DNA of 64,000 bases, from NCBI GenBank assembly GCA_017466345.1, contig JAFTUI010000005.1, positions 1 to 64,000 of the forward strand, in the 5' to 3' direction. The DNA comes from Tidjanibacter sp. (lineage in GTDB: Bacteria > Bacteroidota > Bacteroidia > Bacteroidales > Rikenellaceae). Position numbers and translations under genes: made by a program. Shown piece by piece: positions 14,613 through 22,171 of the stretch (positions within the stretch are counted from its first letter, which is position 1; every line of letters begins with the position of its first letter). A model generated the notes under the pieces. It made no database searches. It saw only the letters and a program-made list of their open reading frames with translations, and was not told where the DNA came from.

Positions 14613-15188
14613 AAGGCATCGTTCATCGCCACCAACCCCTCGCGGCAACATTTGGTTAGTAAAAAAAGAAAGTGTGGAGTTGTTCGTTTATCTGACAATA
14701 GGCATTTGGCGGCGCCCGAGCACAAATAAACAATACCCCACACTTGTACAGTATGGGGTGGGCACAGAATGTGCCAACACAGACATACCAATACAAGCGA
14801 TGAGTGTTATTGCCCTCCTTGTGCTCTTAAAATCGCCAAATTTTATTGTCAAGGATTAGCGAAACACTTTCACTAATTAAATATGTTTGCCGAGCGGACT
14901 ATCGCCAACCCGACACCACAAAATTAGAAAATGTTTTGGCAAAATGCAACACTCGTGGGGTATTGTCGTAATTGTGCGCGGGGAATTACACCCGCAAATT
15001 TCCGCCAAACTTTCCCGAAAATCAACATTGCGGCAGCGGAATTTTTATAATAGCGTGGGGCGGTGTGTGGATTTTTTTGCTGGGCGGAAGGGTATGAGTG
15101 TTAGGGTTGTAGGGGCTTTGGCGCGGTGTTGGGGCGCCAAAAAGAGGTCGAAAAGTGCCGAAAATTTTGCAAAATCGGAAAAACGCAT
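14613..15188. other. non-coding stretch between the methyltransferase gene and tRNA-fMet
   Basis: No gene is supported in these 576 bases. Seen are the paired elements at 14735-14775, a TAATTTTG box on the minus strand at 14919-14926 that could start the methyltransferase transcript, and an imperfect palindrome near 14855-14880 (ATTAGCGAAA and TTTCACTAAT). The right third is compositionally unusual, with many CG-rich and poly-A segments, and has no open frame of protein character. Confidence 0.5.
14735..14775. promoter_or_regulatory. two adjacent inverted repeats upstream of the methyltransferase operon
   Basis: 14735-14759 is a 25-base near-palindrome with outer arms ACCCCA/TGGGGT and centre TTGTACA. 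One base on, 14761-14775 is GGCACA-GAA-TGTGCC. Both lie 120-165 nt upstream of the methyltransferase ATG. They could be operators, as in controller-regulated restriction systems, or leader hairpins. No C-protein gene is present in the window. Confidence 0.45.
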
Positions 15189-15196
15189 TACCTTTG
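15189..15196 (+). promoter_or_regulatory. -7 promoter box for tRNA-fMet
   Basis: TACCTTTG ends 15 nt before the first tRNA base, the same arrangement as for the other two tRNAs in the window. Confidence 0.7.
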
Positions 15197-15211
15197 CACT
15201 CGCAAACGTAC

Positions 15212-15284
<73 letters not shown>

Positions 15285-15287
15285 CTC

Positions 15288-15330
15288 AAAAAGGAGAAAC
15301 GCAATGTTTCTCCTTTTTTCGTATCGGGGG
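15288..15330 (+). terminator. tRNA-fMet terminator followed by an inverted copy of the tRNA end
   Basis: AAAGGAGAAAC and GTTTCTCCTTT flank loop GCAAT and are followed by TTT. After this, GTATCGGGGG (15321-15330) is the reverse complement, with one mismatch, of CCCCCGCTAC at the tRNA 3' end (15276-15285). Confidence 0.8.
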
Positions 15331-15352
15331 TTATCCCCCGACTATATTTACA

Positions 15353-15398
15353 TTCCTCCTAAATCCCCCTTTGGCAAAGGGGGACTTCTTGGTGGGGC
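15353..15398. repeat. dispersed CCCCC/GGGGG palindrome
   Basis: AAATCCCCCTTTGGCAAAGGGGGA forms a hairpin and is followed by CTTCTTGGTGGGG. It is related to the elements at 724-760, 16499-16542 and 19425-19482. The remaining sequence up to the ferritin promoter (15399-15621) shows no gene. Confidence 0.5.
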
Positions 15399-15621
15399 TT
15401 CCGAAAGTTTTGCCTTTGCAGAAGACAAGCGTAGCGCAGTCAGTCCTCCCCCCGACCACCTTTCTCGCAGAGGGATGGGTGCACCTCCAAAAAAACAGTT
15501 TATTGGGCGGGATCGGCTATATTTGGCATAAGGTTGTAGCGCGGGGCGGCTATAAGTTCGGCTTATGGTGCTATCGAAAAATATCATAGCGTCAAAGAGT
15601 ACCAATTCGCAAATTTTGCAC

Positions 15622-15629
15622 TATCTTTG
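15622..15629 (+). promoter_or_regulatory. -7 promoter box of the ferritin gene
   Basis: TATCTTTG lies 45 nt upstream of the ferritin ATG, which predicts a leader of about 38 nt. Confidence 0.7.
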
Positions 15630-15673
15630 TAATACAGAAAAACGATAATTAACCAATAAAACACGACAATACT

Positions 15674-16204
15674 ATGAAAAAGAACATCAGCAGTCGCTTA
15701 GAAGCGGCTATCAACGACCAGATTAACGCCGAGTTGTGGTCGGCATATCTCTACCTCTCGATGTCGCTCGACCAGGAGGCAAAAGGTAACAAGGGTTTCG
15801 CAAACTGGTTCTTCATCCAGTTCCGCGAGGAGCAGGATCACGCTCGCATCTTTATGAATATGCTCAACTCGCGCGGTGGCGTGGTGCAGTTGCAGCCTAT
15901 CGCTGAGGTCCCCACCGAGTGGGCAACACCCCTCGCAGCGTGGGAGAAAACCTTGGAGCACGAGCAGGTAGTGACAGCACGCATCAACAACCTTATGGCT
16001 ATCGCCAAAGAGGAGCAGGACTACGCCTCGGAGAGCACCCTCAAATGGTTCGTAGATGAGCAGGTTGAGGAGGAAGAGAACGCACGCGACATCATCGACA
16101 TCTTGGAGAAGATTGGCGACAACACCTACGGTCTCTACGAGTACGACAAGGAGTTGGCAGCAAGGGTTTATACTGTTCCTTCGCCTCTGGCAGCTGCCGA
16201 GTAG
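15674..16204 (+). CDS. ftnA: ferritin, iron storage (non-haem FtnA type)
   Basis: The 176-residue protein is a bacterial ferritin. It has the ferroxidase-site residues in AELWSAYLYLSMS (Glu near 19), FREEQDHARIFM (Glu-Glu-x-x-His at about 51-55) and LKWFVDEQVEEEENA in the fourth helix. Ferritin 24-mers oxidise Fe(II) and store ferric mineral in the cytoplasm, protecting this anaerobe from iron and oxygen. No haem-ligating Met of bacterioferritin is apparent. The gene has its own promoter and is followed immediately, at its stop codon, by hairpin element A. Confidence 0.95.
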   Translation: MKKNISSRLEAAINDQINAELWSAYLYLSMSLDQEAKGNKGFANWFFIQFREEQDHARIFMNMLNSRGGVVQLQPIAEVPTEWATPLAAWEKTLEHEQVVTARINNLMAIAKEEQDYASESTLKWFVDEQVEEEENARDIIDILEKIGDNTYGLYEYDKELAARVYTVPSPLAAAE

Positions 16205-16346
16205 CGAGCGTGCCTTGTGGGCGAGTGTGCCTTGTGGGTAAATTTTGCACCGCACTTCGATAGGCGAGTTCCTCATTTGCGCTAAGCAAACTGCGGACTC
16301 GCCTTCTTGTTTGGTACAAAATTTCCTCCACAAAACCCACTCGCTG
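16205..16346 (+). repeat. nested hairpin element A (REP/MITE-like family)
   Basis: The core is CCTCATTTGC (16271-16280), loop GCTAA, GCAAACTGCGG (16286-16296), with next stem GGCGAGT/ACTCGCC. The outer arms TAAATTTTGCACC (to 16251) and GGTACAAAATTT (from 16313) also pair. The element begins directly after the ferritin stop codon. Copies B-E share the core and the segment CTTCGATAGGCGAG. Confidence 0.8.
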
Positions 16347-16351
16347 GGGAT

Positions 16352-16498
16352 TTTGGTCCAACGTCTAACGTCCAACGTCAATAGTCCTAAGGCTTATAAG
16401 GCTTATAAGGCTTATAAGGCATATAGGGCATATAGGAATTTAAGGAGTTTAAGGGCTTTAATGACCTTAACGACCTTAATGTCCTTATCCTCCCTAAT
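16352..16498. repeat. short tandem repeats with a period of about 9
   Basis: First comes CCAACGTCTAACGTCCAACGTC, then GGCTTATAA repeated at least three times without change from about 16390, then decayed units such as GGCATATAG and GACCTTAAC. No open frame with protein character runs through. The unit sequence changes along the tract while the spacing stays near 9. Confidence 0.7.
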
Positions 16499-16542
16499 AA
16501 CCCTCCCCTAAGTTAGGGGAGGGTGCCGAAGGCGGGAGAGGT
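16499..16542. repeat. dispersed CCCTCCCC palindrome
   Basis: ACCCTCCCCTAAGTTAGGGG forms a hairpin and is followed by AGGGTGCCGAAGGCGGGAGAGG. It belongs to the same type as 724-760. Confidence 0.5.
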
Positions 16543-16585
16543 CTGTCCGTCTTGCCACGACTACCGTAGGCAGGCGGTTGGCATC

Positions 16586-16676
16586 TACCTTTCCTGTTTT
16601 TCCTATTCTTCTTGTCCTTCCTGTTCTTCTTGCAGGAGTGACAGGAATAACAGGAGCGACAGGAGAAACGGGAGGA
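16586..16676. repeat. period-9 repeat, pyrimidine-rich then purine-rich
   Basis: Units such as CCTGTTTTT, CCTATTCTT, CTTGTCCTT are followed by CAGGAGTGA, CAGGAATAA, CAGGAGCGA and CAGGAGAAA. The two halves are roughly inverted copies, so the tract can fold back. A related tract lies at 42480-42541 next to element C. Confidence 0.7.
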
Positions 16677-16742
16677 GTTTGAGAGCAGACTTTTTTCGGG
16701 GAGGTGTGAGGCTCTCCGAAGGAGAGTGGCGGGCAAAAGAAT

Positions 16743-16772
16743 AGCCCTCTCAAACTTGTTTGAAAGAGGGCT
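16743..16772. terminator. strong hairpin, probable bidirectional terminator
   Basis: AGCCCTCTCAAAC and GTTTGAAAGAGGGCT pair almost perfectly around TT. T-rich sequence follows on the plus strand (GTTGTTTT). It lies between the ferritin region and the convergent TPR gene. Confidence 0.6.
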
Positions 16773-16846
16773 GTTGTTTTGGCAGCCAAATTATCTGCGA
16801 AAGATAGTCACACCTTACCGCAAGGGCTGCACGAAAAGTTTTTGGT

Positions 16847-16868
16847 GAAGCTTTTTACAAAAAGCTTC
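16847..16868 (-). terminator. terminator overlapping the stop codon of the TPR gene
   Basis: GAAGCTTTTT and AAAAAGCTTC form a perfect 10-bp stem. On the minus strand the stop codon TGA (16867-16869) lies at the base of the hairpin, and the following sequence is ACCAAAAACTTTT. Confidence 0.6.
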
Positions 16869-17583
16869 AAAAAGGCCATCTCTCAGCCTTTAATTTTGCT
16901 ATAAACTCGCCATTTGCACGCCAGAGATGCTCGGTTTGGAGCCATAGTTCGCGGGCGAGAGCTTCGCGCGAGGGGCGGTCGGAGGAGATGTCTGCCACAT
17001 ACTTGGCGTCTGTGGGGTGTTCCTCGGCGCACCACTCTTCGAGGTAGGTTGCGTGGTAGCGGCGGAAGGTGGCGAGCGCCTTTTTATCAATCTCTCCTGT
17101 GCGTAGGTAGCCACTCCACAGCACCACAAGACTCTTTTCGGGGCTCTTGTCGTCAAGGTCGGGTAGTAGATCATCGAGCGACTCCCACTCGCCCATAGCA
17201 GCATAGACAAAGGCGAGGAGCGATGTGGCCTCCAAATGGTCGTCACTGTCGATGTCAAGCACCATCTCCAACTGTGCCGCCGCCATTTCCCAATCGCCCA
17301 CAAGGAAGAAATCCACTGCCGAGGAGTGGAGTAGCACAATGGCATCTCGTGTGTGCTCGTCCTCCCAATCGAGTTCTATGGGCTCGTCTTCGGGTAGTAG
17401 CTCAACAAGCTGCTGCACAGCCGCGAAACGTATCTCGCACGCATCCTCCCAACGTCCCTCCTGCTCTGCCTTGTGCGAGCGGGCGAGGGCGGCTGAGAAG
17501 TCGGGCTCGGAGCCTTTGGCTTGCGGATAGTGTGCTATGCGAAAGGTCTGACTGAGCGTGGGTTTAAGAGAGTTTTTTGCCAT
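16867..17583 (-). CDS. TPR-like soluble protein cotranscribed with cstA
   Basis: The 238-residue protein has no signal peptide. Helical pairs such as ALARSHKAEQEGRWEDACEI, AVDFFLVGDWEMAAAQLEMV and LLAFVYAAMGEWESLDDLLP follow the spacing of degenerate tetratricopeptide repeats, a scaffold for protein-protein contact. It is acidic and rich in Trp, Glu and Leu. The ATG lies 20 nt inside the cstA reading frame, so translation is coupled to CstA. This suggests a partner or regulator of the transporter, although I do not recognise a named family. A hairpin sits over its stop codon. Confidence 0.72.
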   Translation of the reverse strand: MAKNSLKPTLSQTFRIAHYPQAKGSEPDFSAALARSHKAEQEGRWEDACEIRFAAVQQLVELLPEDEPIELDWEDEHTRDAIVLLHSSAVDFFLVGDWEMAAAQLEMVLDIDSDDHLEATSLLAFVYAAMGEWESLDDLLPDLDDKSPEKSLVVLWSGYLRTGEIDKKALATFRRYHATYLEEWCAEEHPTDAKYVADISSDRPSREALARELWLQTEHLWRANGEFIAKLKAERWPF

Positions 17584-19048
17584 AGGTGTAGATTTTACGC
17601 ACCATATAGTAGGCTATGGCGAGCGTTAGCACACCGCCCAAGATGTATGCCACCAGGCGGTTCGACATACCGAACATAAGGGGCGAAACGAAGATGTAAC
17701 TTGCGCATACATAGGTCATTGCGAGTGCGGGCACGAGCGCAATCCAAATGCTCTTACCCTTGTGGTGGAGCCATACGCAGATAGTCCAGAGTGTGAAGAC
17801 TGCCAGAGCCTGATTAGCCCACGCAAAGTAACTCCAAATGGTGCCGAAGGGGAGCAGCAGGATGATAGCCAAGCCCAATGCGAAGACAGGGACGCATATC
17901 CAGAGGCGTTTGGCGATGCTCTTCTGCTCCACGCCGAACATATCTGCCGCAATGAGCCTTGCGCTGCGGAATGCAGTGTCGCCCGAGGTGATGGCACACG
18001 CCACAACGCCGAAAATCACGAAGTAGGCGAGAGTGTTGCCGAGGGTTGAGGTGGCTATCTTATCGACCAGCACAGCTGCCTTGCCACCATACTCAGCAAT
18101 GGCTCCGTTCAAACCCTCTACGCCGCCCCAGAATGCCATACCGATAGCAGCCCAAATGAGGGCTATGACGCTCTCGGAAATCATAGCACCGTAGAATACA
18201 ACTCGGCTCTCGTTCTCGTTGCGCATACAACGAGCCATAAGGGGCGATTGTGTGGCGTGGAAACCGCTGATGGCACCGCACGCAATGGTCGTGAAGAGCA
18301 TCGGCACAAGCGGGAACCTCTCAGCATCAGCCTTCATATTCTTGAAGCCGTTAAACTCGGGGATTGCCGAGCCGTACTCGGTGAAGAGTGCCCAAAGGAT
18401 GCCCAGCGCCATAAATATCAGCAGACCGCCAAAGACGGGATATATCTTGCCGATGATTTTGTCGATGGGGAGTAGGGTTGCTATGATGTAGTAGACGAGA
18501 ATAGCTGCAAGGATTATTATTAGTAGGGTGCTGAAAGTGTGACCTGCTGGGCTTTGGAATGCAACGTCAGAGAGTGCAGGCGAGGAGATGCGCTCGGCAA
18601 TGAGCTCGGCGGGCTGCGACATAAATACCGCACCGACCAAAATCATCAACGCCAGCGAGAACCAACGCATAACCGCTTTGGGACCTCCACCGAGGTATTT
18701 ACCCACAATCTCTGGCAGACTGAGTCCGCCATTACGGAGCGAGATGACGCCCGAAAAATAGTCGTGCATAGCACCAAAGAAGATACCTCCGAGGGTAATC
18801 CATACAAACGCCACGGGACCATACGCTGCACCGAGAAGTGCGCCAAAGATGGGGCCCAATCCGGCAATGTTAAGCAGCTGAATAAGAAATGTTTTCCAAC
18901 GGGGCATAGGGATGTAGTCTACGCCATCGTACATAGTCTTCGAGGGGACCTCGGCGGTGTTGCGAATACCTGCCACGCGGTCGAGATACTTGCCATAGAG
19001 AAAATAGGCTGCCACAAGCGCAACCAAACAAATAATAAAGGTAATCAT
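17564..19048 (-). CDS. cstA: CstA-family carbon starvation / pyruvate transporter
   Basis: The 494-residue integral membrane protein has about 13 hydrophobic segments. The conserved CstA parts are present: GLGPIFGALLGAAYGPVAF, ISLRNGGLSLPEIVGKYLG, TIACGAISGFHATQSPLMAR and ITSGDTAFRSARLI. CstA proteins import peptides or pyruvate in starved cells. This one belongs to the shorter form that is usual in Bacteroidetes, and its substrate is probably pyruvate or a peptide. It is the first gene of a two-gene operon with the overlapping TPR protein. The upstream region has only a weak -7 box, TATCTTCG on the minus strand near 19121, which may reflect regulated expression. Confidence 0.9.
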   Translation of the reverse strand: MITFIICLVALVAAYFLYGKYLDRVAGIRNTAEVPSKTMYDGVDYIPMPRWKTFLIQLLNIAGLGPIFGALLGAAYGPVAFVWITLGGIFFGAMHDYFSGVISLRNGGLSLPEIVGKYLGGGPKAVMRWFSLALMILVGAVFMSQPAELIAERISSPALSDVAFQSPAGHTFSTLLIIILAAILVYYIIATLLPIDKIIGKIYPVFGGLLIFMALGILWALFTEYGSAIPEFNGFKNMKADAERFPLVPMLFTTIACGAISGFHATQSPLMARCMRNENESRVVFYGAMISESVIALIWAAIGMAFWGGVEGLNGAIAEYGGKAAVLVDKIATSTLGNTLAYFVIFGVVACAITSGDTAFRSARLIAADMFGVEQKSIAKRLWICVPVFALGLAIILLLPFGTIWSYFAWANQALAVFTLWTICVWLHHKGKSIWIALVPALAMTYVCASYIFVSPLMFGMSNRLVAYILGGVLTLAIAYYMVRKIYTYGKKLS

Positions 19049-19246
19049 AGAGGTTTATTGTTATTGTTTTTGCTCTTTTTGTGTGTGCTTGTTGCGCTGT
19101 TAGTTGCAACAACGTGCCACGAAGATACAACTTTTTTGCTCCCGATGCAACGCTCAACCCGAAAAACCGCCTCATAGCCTACCCTCAACGCAATGTATTA
19201 GGCGATAATTTTGCATCTTGAATTTTGCATTTTGAATTCCCCGTAG

Positions 19247-19254
19247 TATCTTTG
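19247..19254 (+). promoter_or_regulatory. -7 promoter box for tRNA-Thr, with -33 TTTG
   Basis: TATCTTTG lies 36 nt upstream of the tRNA. A TTTG at 19224-19227 is 19 nt further upstream, the canonical Bacteroidetes -33 spacing. Confidence 0.7.
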
Positions 19255-19290
19255 CGCCCGATAAAGCCGAATTCGACATCGGCGGAAGGT

Positions 19291-19363
19291 GCCGAAATAG
19301 CTCAGGTGGTAGAGCGTTTCACTCGTAATGAAAAGGTCGCGGGTTCGAGTCCCGCTTTCGGCT
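19291..19363 (+). tRNA. tRNA-Thr (anticodon CGU)
   Basis: The 73-nt sequence has a perfect acceptor stem GCCGAAA/TTTCGGC with discriminator U, D stem GCTC/GAGC, anticodon stem TTTCA/TGAAA around loop CTCGTAA (anticodon CGT, reading ACG) and T stem GCGGG/CCCGC. CCA is not encoded. Confidence 0.94.
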
Positions 19364-19364
19364 C

Positions 19365-19396
19365 AAAAACAGCAAACCGCAGTTTGCTGTTTTTTT
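19365..19396 (+). terminator. intrinsic terminator of tRNA-Thr
   Basis: ACAGCAAAC and GTTTGCTGT pair around loop CGCA and are followed by seven T. The stem contains GCAAAC and CGCAGTTTGC, the same word pair as the core of hairpin elements A-E. Confidence 0.85.
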
Positions 19397-19398
19397 GT

Positions 19399-19415
19399 GC
19401 CGAAAGCGGGACTCG
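19399..19415. repeat. inverted copy of the tRNA-Thr 3' end
   Basis: These 17 bases are the exact reverse complement of 19346-19362, the T-loop, T-stem and acceptor strand of tRNA-Thr. The terminator lies between the two copies. Confidence 0.9.
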
Positions 19416-19424
19416 GTGTTGCCT

Positions 19425-19482
19425 ATCCCCCAAACCCCCTTTCTGTAAAGGGGGCTTTTCGCTACGCTCATTTGGTGGGTGG
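19425..19482. repeat. dispersed CCCCC/GGGGG palindrome
   Basis: TCCCCCAAACCCCCTTTCTG and TAAAGGGGGC pair and are followed by a segment ending TTTGGTGGGTGG. It is similar to 15353-15398. The sequence from here to 19572 holds no gene. Confidence 0.5.
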
Positions 19483-19572
19483 TGTAAAAATGGCTTGTTC
19501 ATTGCGCGCGATTTTCAAAATCTCCTTTCTCAACCTCCGAACAAAGCAAGGGCAGGAGGGGTAAAACAACAA

Positions 19573-19604
19573 AAAAACCACATCGCGTCCGATGTGGTTT
19601 TTCT
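19573..19604. terminator. bidirectional terminator upstream of the rpmH 3' end
   Basis: AAACCACATCG and CGATGTGGTTTTT pair around CGTC, with A and T runs on the two sides, so it can stop transcription from rpmH as well as from the left. Confidence 0.75.
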
Positions 19605-19674
19605 TGTTCTGCCTACCAGAGCGGGTGACCTTGTCACCATCCGAGGCAGCGAATCAACGTCTTAGTCCTCTCGA

Positions 19675-19830
19675 CTATTTGTTGCGCAACTCGTCCGAAA
19701 CAGTGAGTTTCTTACGACCTTTTGCGCGGCGAGCAGCAAGTACCTTGCGACCGTTCACGGTAGCCATACGAGCGCGGAAGCCGTGTTTGTTGATTCTTTT
19801 CCTCTTTGAAGGTTGATAAGTCCTTTTCAT
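19675..19830 (-). CDS. rpmH: 50S ribosomal protein L34
   Basis: The minus strand from ATG 19828-19830 to the stop at 19675 encodes 51 residues beginning [20 protein letters not shown] and containing [20 protein letters not shown]. This is the invariant L34 pattern. The protein is very basic and binds 23S rRNA in the large subunit. Seven additional residues (TVSDELRNK end) extend the usual bacterial 44-46. In many bacteria rpmH is next to rnpA, but here rnpA lies 15 kb away at 34322. Confidence 0.96.
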   Translation of the reverse strand: MKRTYQPSKRKRINKHGFRARMATVNGRKVLAARRAKGRKKLTVSDELRNK

Positions 19831-19876
19831 AGCGCTATTTTAATTATTTATCAGTTTTTCCGTAATTTTCGGACTG

Positions 19877-19884
19877 CAAAGATA
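19877..19884 (-). promoter_or_regulatory. -7 promoter box of rpmH
   Basis: The minus strand reads TATCTTTG, 47 nt upstream of the rpmH ATG. Immediately upstream are three AAAATTC-type heptamer repeats (19888-19911). Confidence 0.7.
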
Positions 19885-19934
19885 CAAACAAAATTCAAAA
19901 TTCAAAATTCTTGTTTTTGACCTCTTTTTGCACC

Positions 19935-20558
19935 CTATCGCCTTGCGTAAATCACTTGTTTAGTGTCGAAAAACTCCTCCTCGAAGAGGTCGCTGATGCG
20001 GTGTATGTCGCACCTGAGGCGTGCGGCGGCAATCTCCTCCGCAAGGTCGCCACCTTTGAGCACCAGCATACCATTGGGCAGTGAGCCCCTCTGTCCTGCG
20101 CGTAGTTTAGGCAGTGCCCAGCCCTTCAAGGTCTTCATATCCGTAACAGCACGGCTCACAACATAGTCAAACTCCCCCTTCACAGACTCTATGCGTGCGT
20201 TCACGGGTGTGACATTCTGTAAGCCCAGAGCCGAGGCTATCTCCCTCACAACCGTAATCTTCTTACCTATGGAGTCCACAGCTGTAAACTCCACATCGGG
20301 GAACATAATAGCCAGCGGAATGGTCGGAAAGCCACCCCCACAGCCAATATCGACAACCCTCGCACCCGCCTCGAAAGTGCAGACCTTGGCAATGGCGAGC
20401 GAGTGCAGAACGTGGCGCACATAGAGCTCGTCTATGTCCTTGCGCGAGATGACGTTTATCTTGCTATTCCACTCCACATAGAGCGCCCCCAACGCCTCAA
20501 AATGACTCTGCTGATTGGGCGTAAGAGTGAAGTATTTTGCAATAATCTCCGGTTGCAT
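19935..20558 (-). CDS. rsmG: 16S rRNA (guanine-527-N7) methyltransferase
   Basis: The 207-residue protein starts MQPEIIAKYF and shows the RsmG order: WNSKINVISRKDIDELYVRH, then SAM motif I VVDIGCGGGFPTIPLAIMFP, the acidic VEFTAVDSIGKK and ARIESVKGEFDYVVSRAVT. It methylates G527 of 16S rRNA, and its loss gives low-level streptomycin resistance in many bacteria. A longer frame begins at 20633 but its extra residues overlap the upstream gene and are not conserved in character, so I choose 20558. It starts 13 nt after the flavoprotein gene and belongs to the same transcript. Confidence 0.94.
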   Translation of the reverse strand: MQPEIIAKYFTLTPNQQSHFEALGALYVEWNSKINVISRKDIDELYVRHVLHSLAIAKVCTFEAGARVVDIGCGGGFPTIPLAIMFPDVEFTAVDSIGKKITVVREIASALGLQNVTPVNARIESVKGEFDYVVSRAVTDMKTLKGWALPKLRAGQRGSLPNGMLVLKGGDLAEEIAAARLRCDIHRISDLFEEEFFDTKQVIYARR

Positions 20559-20571
20559 ATCTATTTTGTTT

Positions 20572-22143
20572 TTATGATCTTGTTCTTCCCGTGACTTCCT
20601 TTTCGGCAATCTTCTCGGCCACCCTCGTACCATCTAAGGCTGCCGAGATGATGCCTCCTGCGTAGCCTGCGCCCTCGCCCGTGGGGTACAAACCCTCCAC
20701 AACGGGGTGCATAAGGCTCTCCTTGTCGCGCGGTATGCGCACAGGGGTTGAGGTGCGCGACTCCAAGCCGATGATTTGTGCATTGTTGCCCACAAAGCCC
20801 CTCATACGGGAGCCCCACTGTCTAAAACCGCCCCTCAGCGATTCGGCAATATAGTCGGGTAGCCACTCCTCGCCCTTCATCGGGACTGCTTTGGGGAGAT
20901 AGGAGGTGCGTGGCAAGTCAAAGGATTGTCTGCCCATCACAAAGTCCGAAAGTCTTTGTGCGGGTGCCGTACCGCCGCCTCCCACAATCTCCGCTGCCCT
21001 GCGTTCCAACTGCTGGCGATACTTCAAGCCTGCCAACACGCCCCACTCTTCGTGGAGGTGGGGGAAATCCTCGGGGCGTACCTCGGTGACGATACCCGCA
21101 TTTGCCCAACGCGAGGAGCGTGCCGAAGCACTCATACCATTTACCACACACTCTCGGTAGTCGGTCATTGCGGGAACTATCACGCCCCCCGGACACATAC
21201 AGAACGAGTAGACACCCCTGCCACCCACCTGTGCGGTGAGGGTGTAGGAGGCTGCGGGGAGCCACTCGCGCATATCGTCCGAATGGTATTGTATGCGGTC
21301 AATGACCTCTTGTGGGTGCTCAACCCTCACGCCCATAGCCCACGCTTTCGACTCCAAGAGCACGCCTTTGTGGTGGAGCATTTCGTAGATGTCGTCTGCC
21401 GAGTGACCCGTTGCGAGTACCACTGCGACACCCTCCACAAGAGTGTCGCCCACCCATACGCCCACTGCCTTATTGTCCTTTATTTCAATGTCCGTAACCT
21501 TTGCTCCGAAGTGTATCTCTCCGCCCGATGAGAGTATGGTTTTGCGTACCTGCTCGATGATTTTGGGCAGTCGGTCGGTGCCTATGTGTGGATGTGCCTC
21601 GTAGAGTATCTCGGGCGAGGCTCCGTGGAAAACAAGGGTTTGGAGTGCGCGGTTGTAGTCGCCACGCTTTTTGGAACGAGTGAAGAGTTTGCCGTCCGAG
21701 AAGGTGCCTGCACCGCCCTCGCCAAAGGCGTAATTCGACTCGGCATCAACTCCTGCACCGCGATGAATTTGCGCAATATCCCTGCGGCGCTCGGTCACAT
21801 CCTTGCCCCTCTCCAAAAGTATGGGGCGTAGTCCGAGTTCTATGAGCCTCAGTGCGGCAAACAATCCCGCAGGACCGCCTCCCACAATAACAACGGGCGT
21901 TTTGCCGTTTACATCGGGATAGTCGAAATGAATTTCAGCGGGCATCTGCTCGCCGTCAATGAAGACCTCGACCGTAAGCAGCACCTGAGGTGTGCGATGA
22001 CGTGCATCGACAGAGCGTTTTACCACTCGCGCAAGAGCCACCTGCTCGCGGCGTATGCCGAGAGTGCGTACCACAATGGAGAGCCACCCCTCGGTGGAGG
22101 CTGCTTGCTTGGGCGAGAGAGTTAAATTAATTGTTTTGGGCAC
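20572..22143 (-). CDS. COG2509-type FAD-dependent dehydrogenase
   Basis: The approximately 523-residue protein has the Rossmann FAD motif VVIVGGGPAGLFAALRLIELG preceded by an N-terminal alpha/beta domain, and later AFGEGGAGTFSDGKLFTR and a C-terminal YPTGEGAGYAGGIISAALDG, all marks of the COG2509 uncharacterised FAD-dependent dehydrogenases. The substrate is unknown. The minus-strand -7 box at 22162-22169 overlaps an upstream TTG codon, so translation has to start further in, at GTG 22143. The gene is divergent from the mannosyltransferase gene and is followed by rsmG in one operon. Confidence 0.88.
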   Translation of the reverse strand: MPKTINLTLSPKQAASTEGWLSIVVRTLGIRREQVALARVVKRSVDARHRTPQVLLTVEVFIDGEQMPAEIHFDYPDVNGKTPVVIVGGGPAGLFAALRLIELGLRPILLERGKDVTERRRDIAQIHRGAGVDAESNYAFGEGGAGTFSDGKLFTRSKKRGDYNRALQTLVFHGASPEILYEAHPHIGTDRLPKIIEQVRKTILSSGGEIHFGAKVTDIEIKDNKAVGVWVGDTLVEGVAVVLATGHSADDIYEMLHHKGVLLESKAWAMGVRVEHPQEVIDRIQYHSDDMREWLPAASYTLTAQVGGRGVYSFCMCPGGVIVPAMTDYRECVVNGMSASARSSRWANAGIVTEVRPEDFPHLHEEWGVLAGLKYRQQLERRAAEIVGGGGTAPAQRLSDFVMGRQSFDLPRTSYLPKAVPMKGEEWLPDYIAESLRGGFRQWGSRMRGFVGNNAQIIGLESRTSTPVRIPRDKESLMHPVVEGLYPTGEGAGYAGGIISAALDGTRVAEKIAEKEVTGRTRS

Positions 22144-22161
22144 GATGTGTGTTCTTTTCGG

Positions 22162-22169
22162 CAAAAATA
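22162..22169 (-). promoter_or_regulatory. -7 promoter box of the COG2509-rsmG operon
   Basis: The minus strand reads TATTTTTG. It is separated by only 2 nt from the opposing plus-strand box at 22172-22179, so the two promoters compete for the same stretch of DNA. Confidence 0.6.
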
Positions 22170-22171
22170 AC

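Noticed and set aside
16352-16498. CRISPR array
   Set aside because: The units are about 9 bases long without spacers of constant length, and no cas gene is nearby.
16586-16690. Collagen-like reading (Gly-x-Thr repeats) of the CAGGAG tract
   Set aside because: The frame is short, without start or signal peptide, and the repeat is explained by the period-9 DNA repetition.
19346-19415. Phage or plasmid attachment site at tRNA-Thr
   Set aside because: An att site would be a direct repeat of the tRNA end. Here the copy is inverted, and no integrase gene is found in the window.
22144-22164. TTG start of the COG2509 protein at 22164
   Set aside because: This codon overlaps the -7 box at 22162-22169 and would not be in the transcript; GTG at 22143 is preferred.
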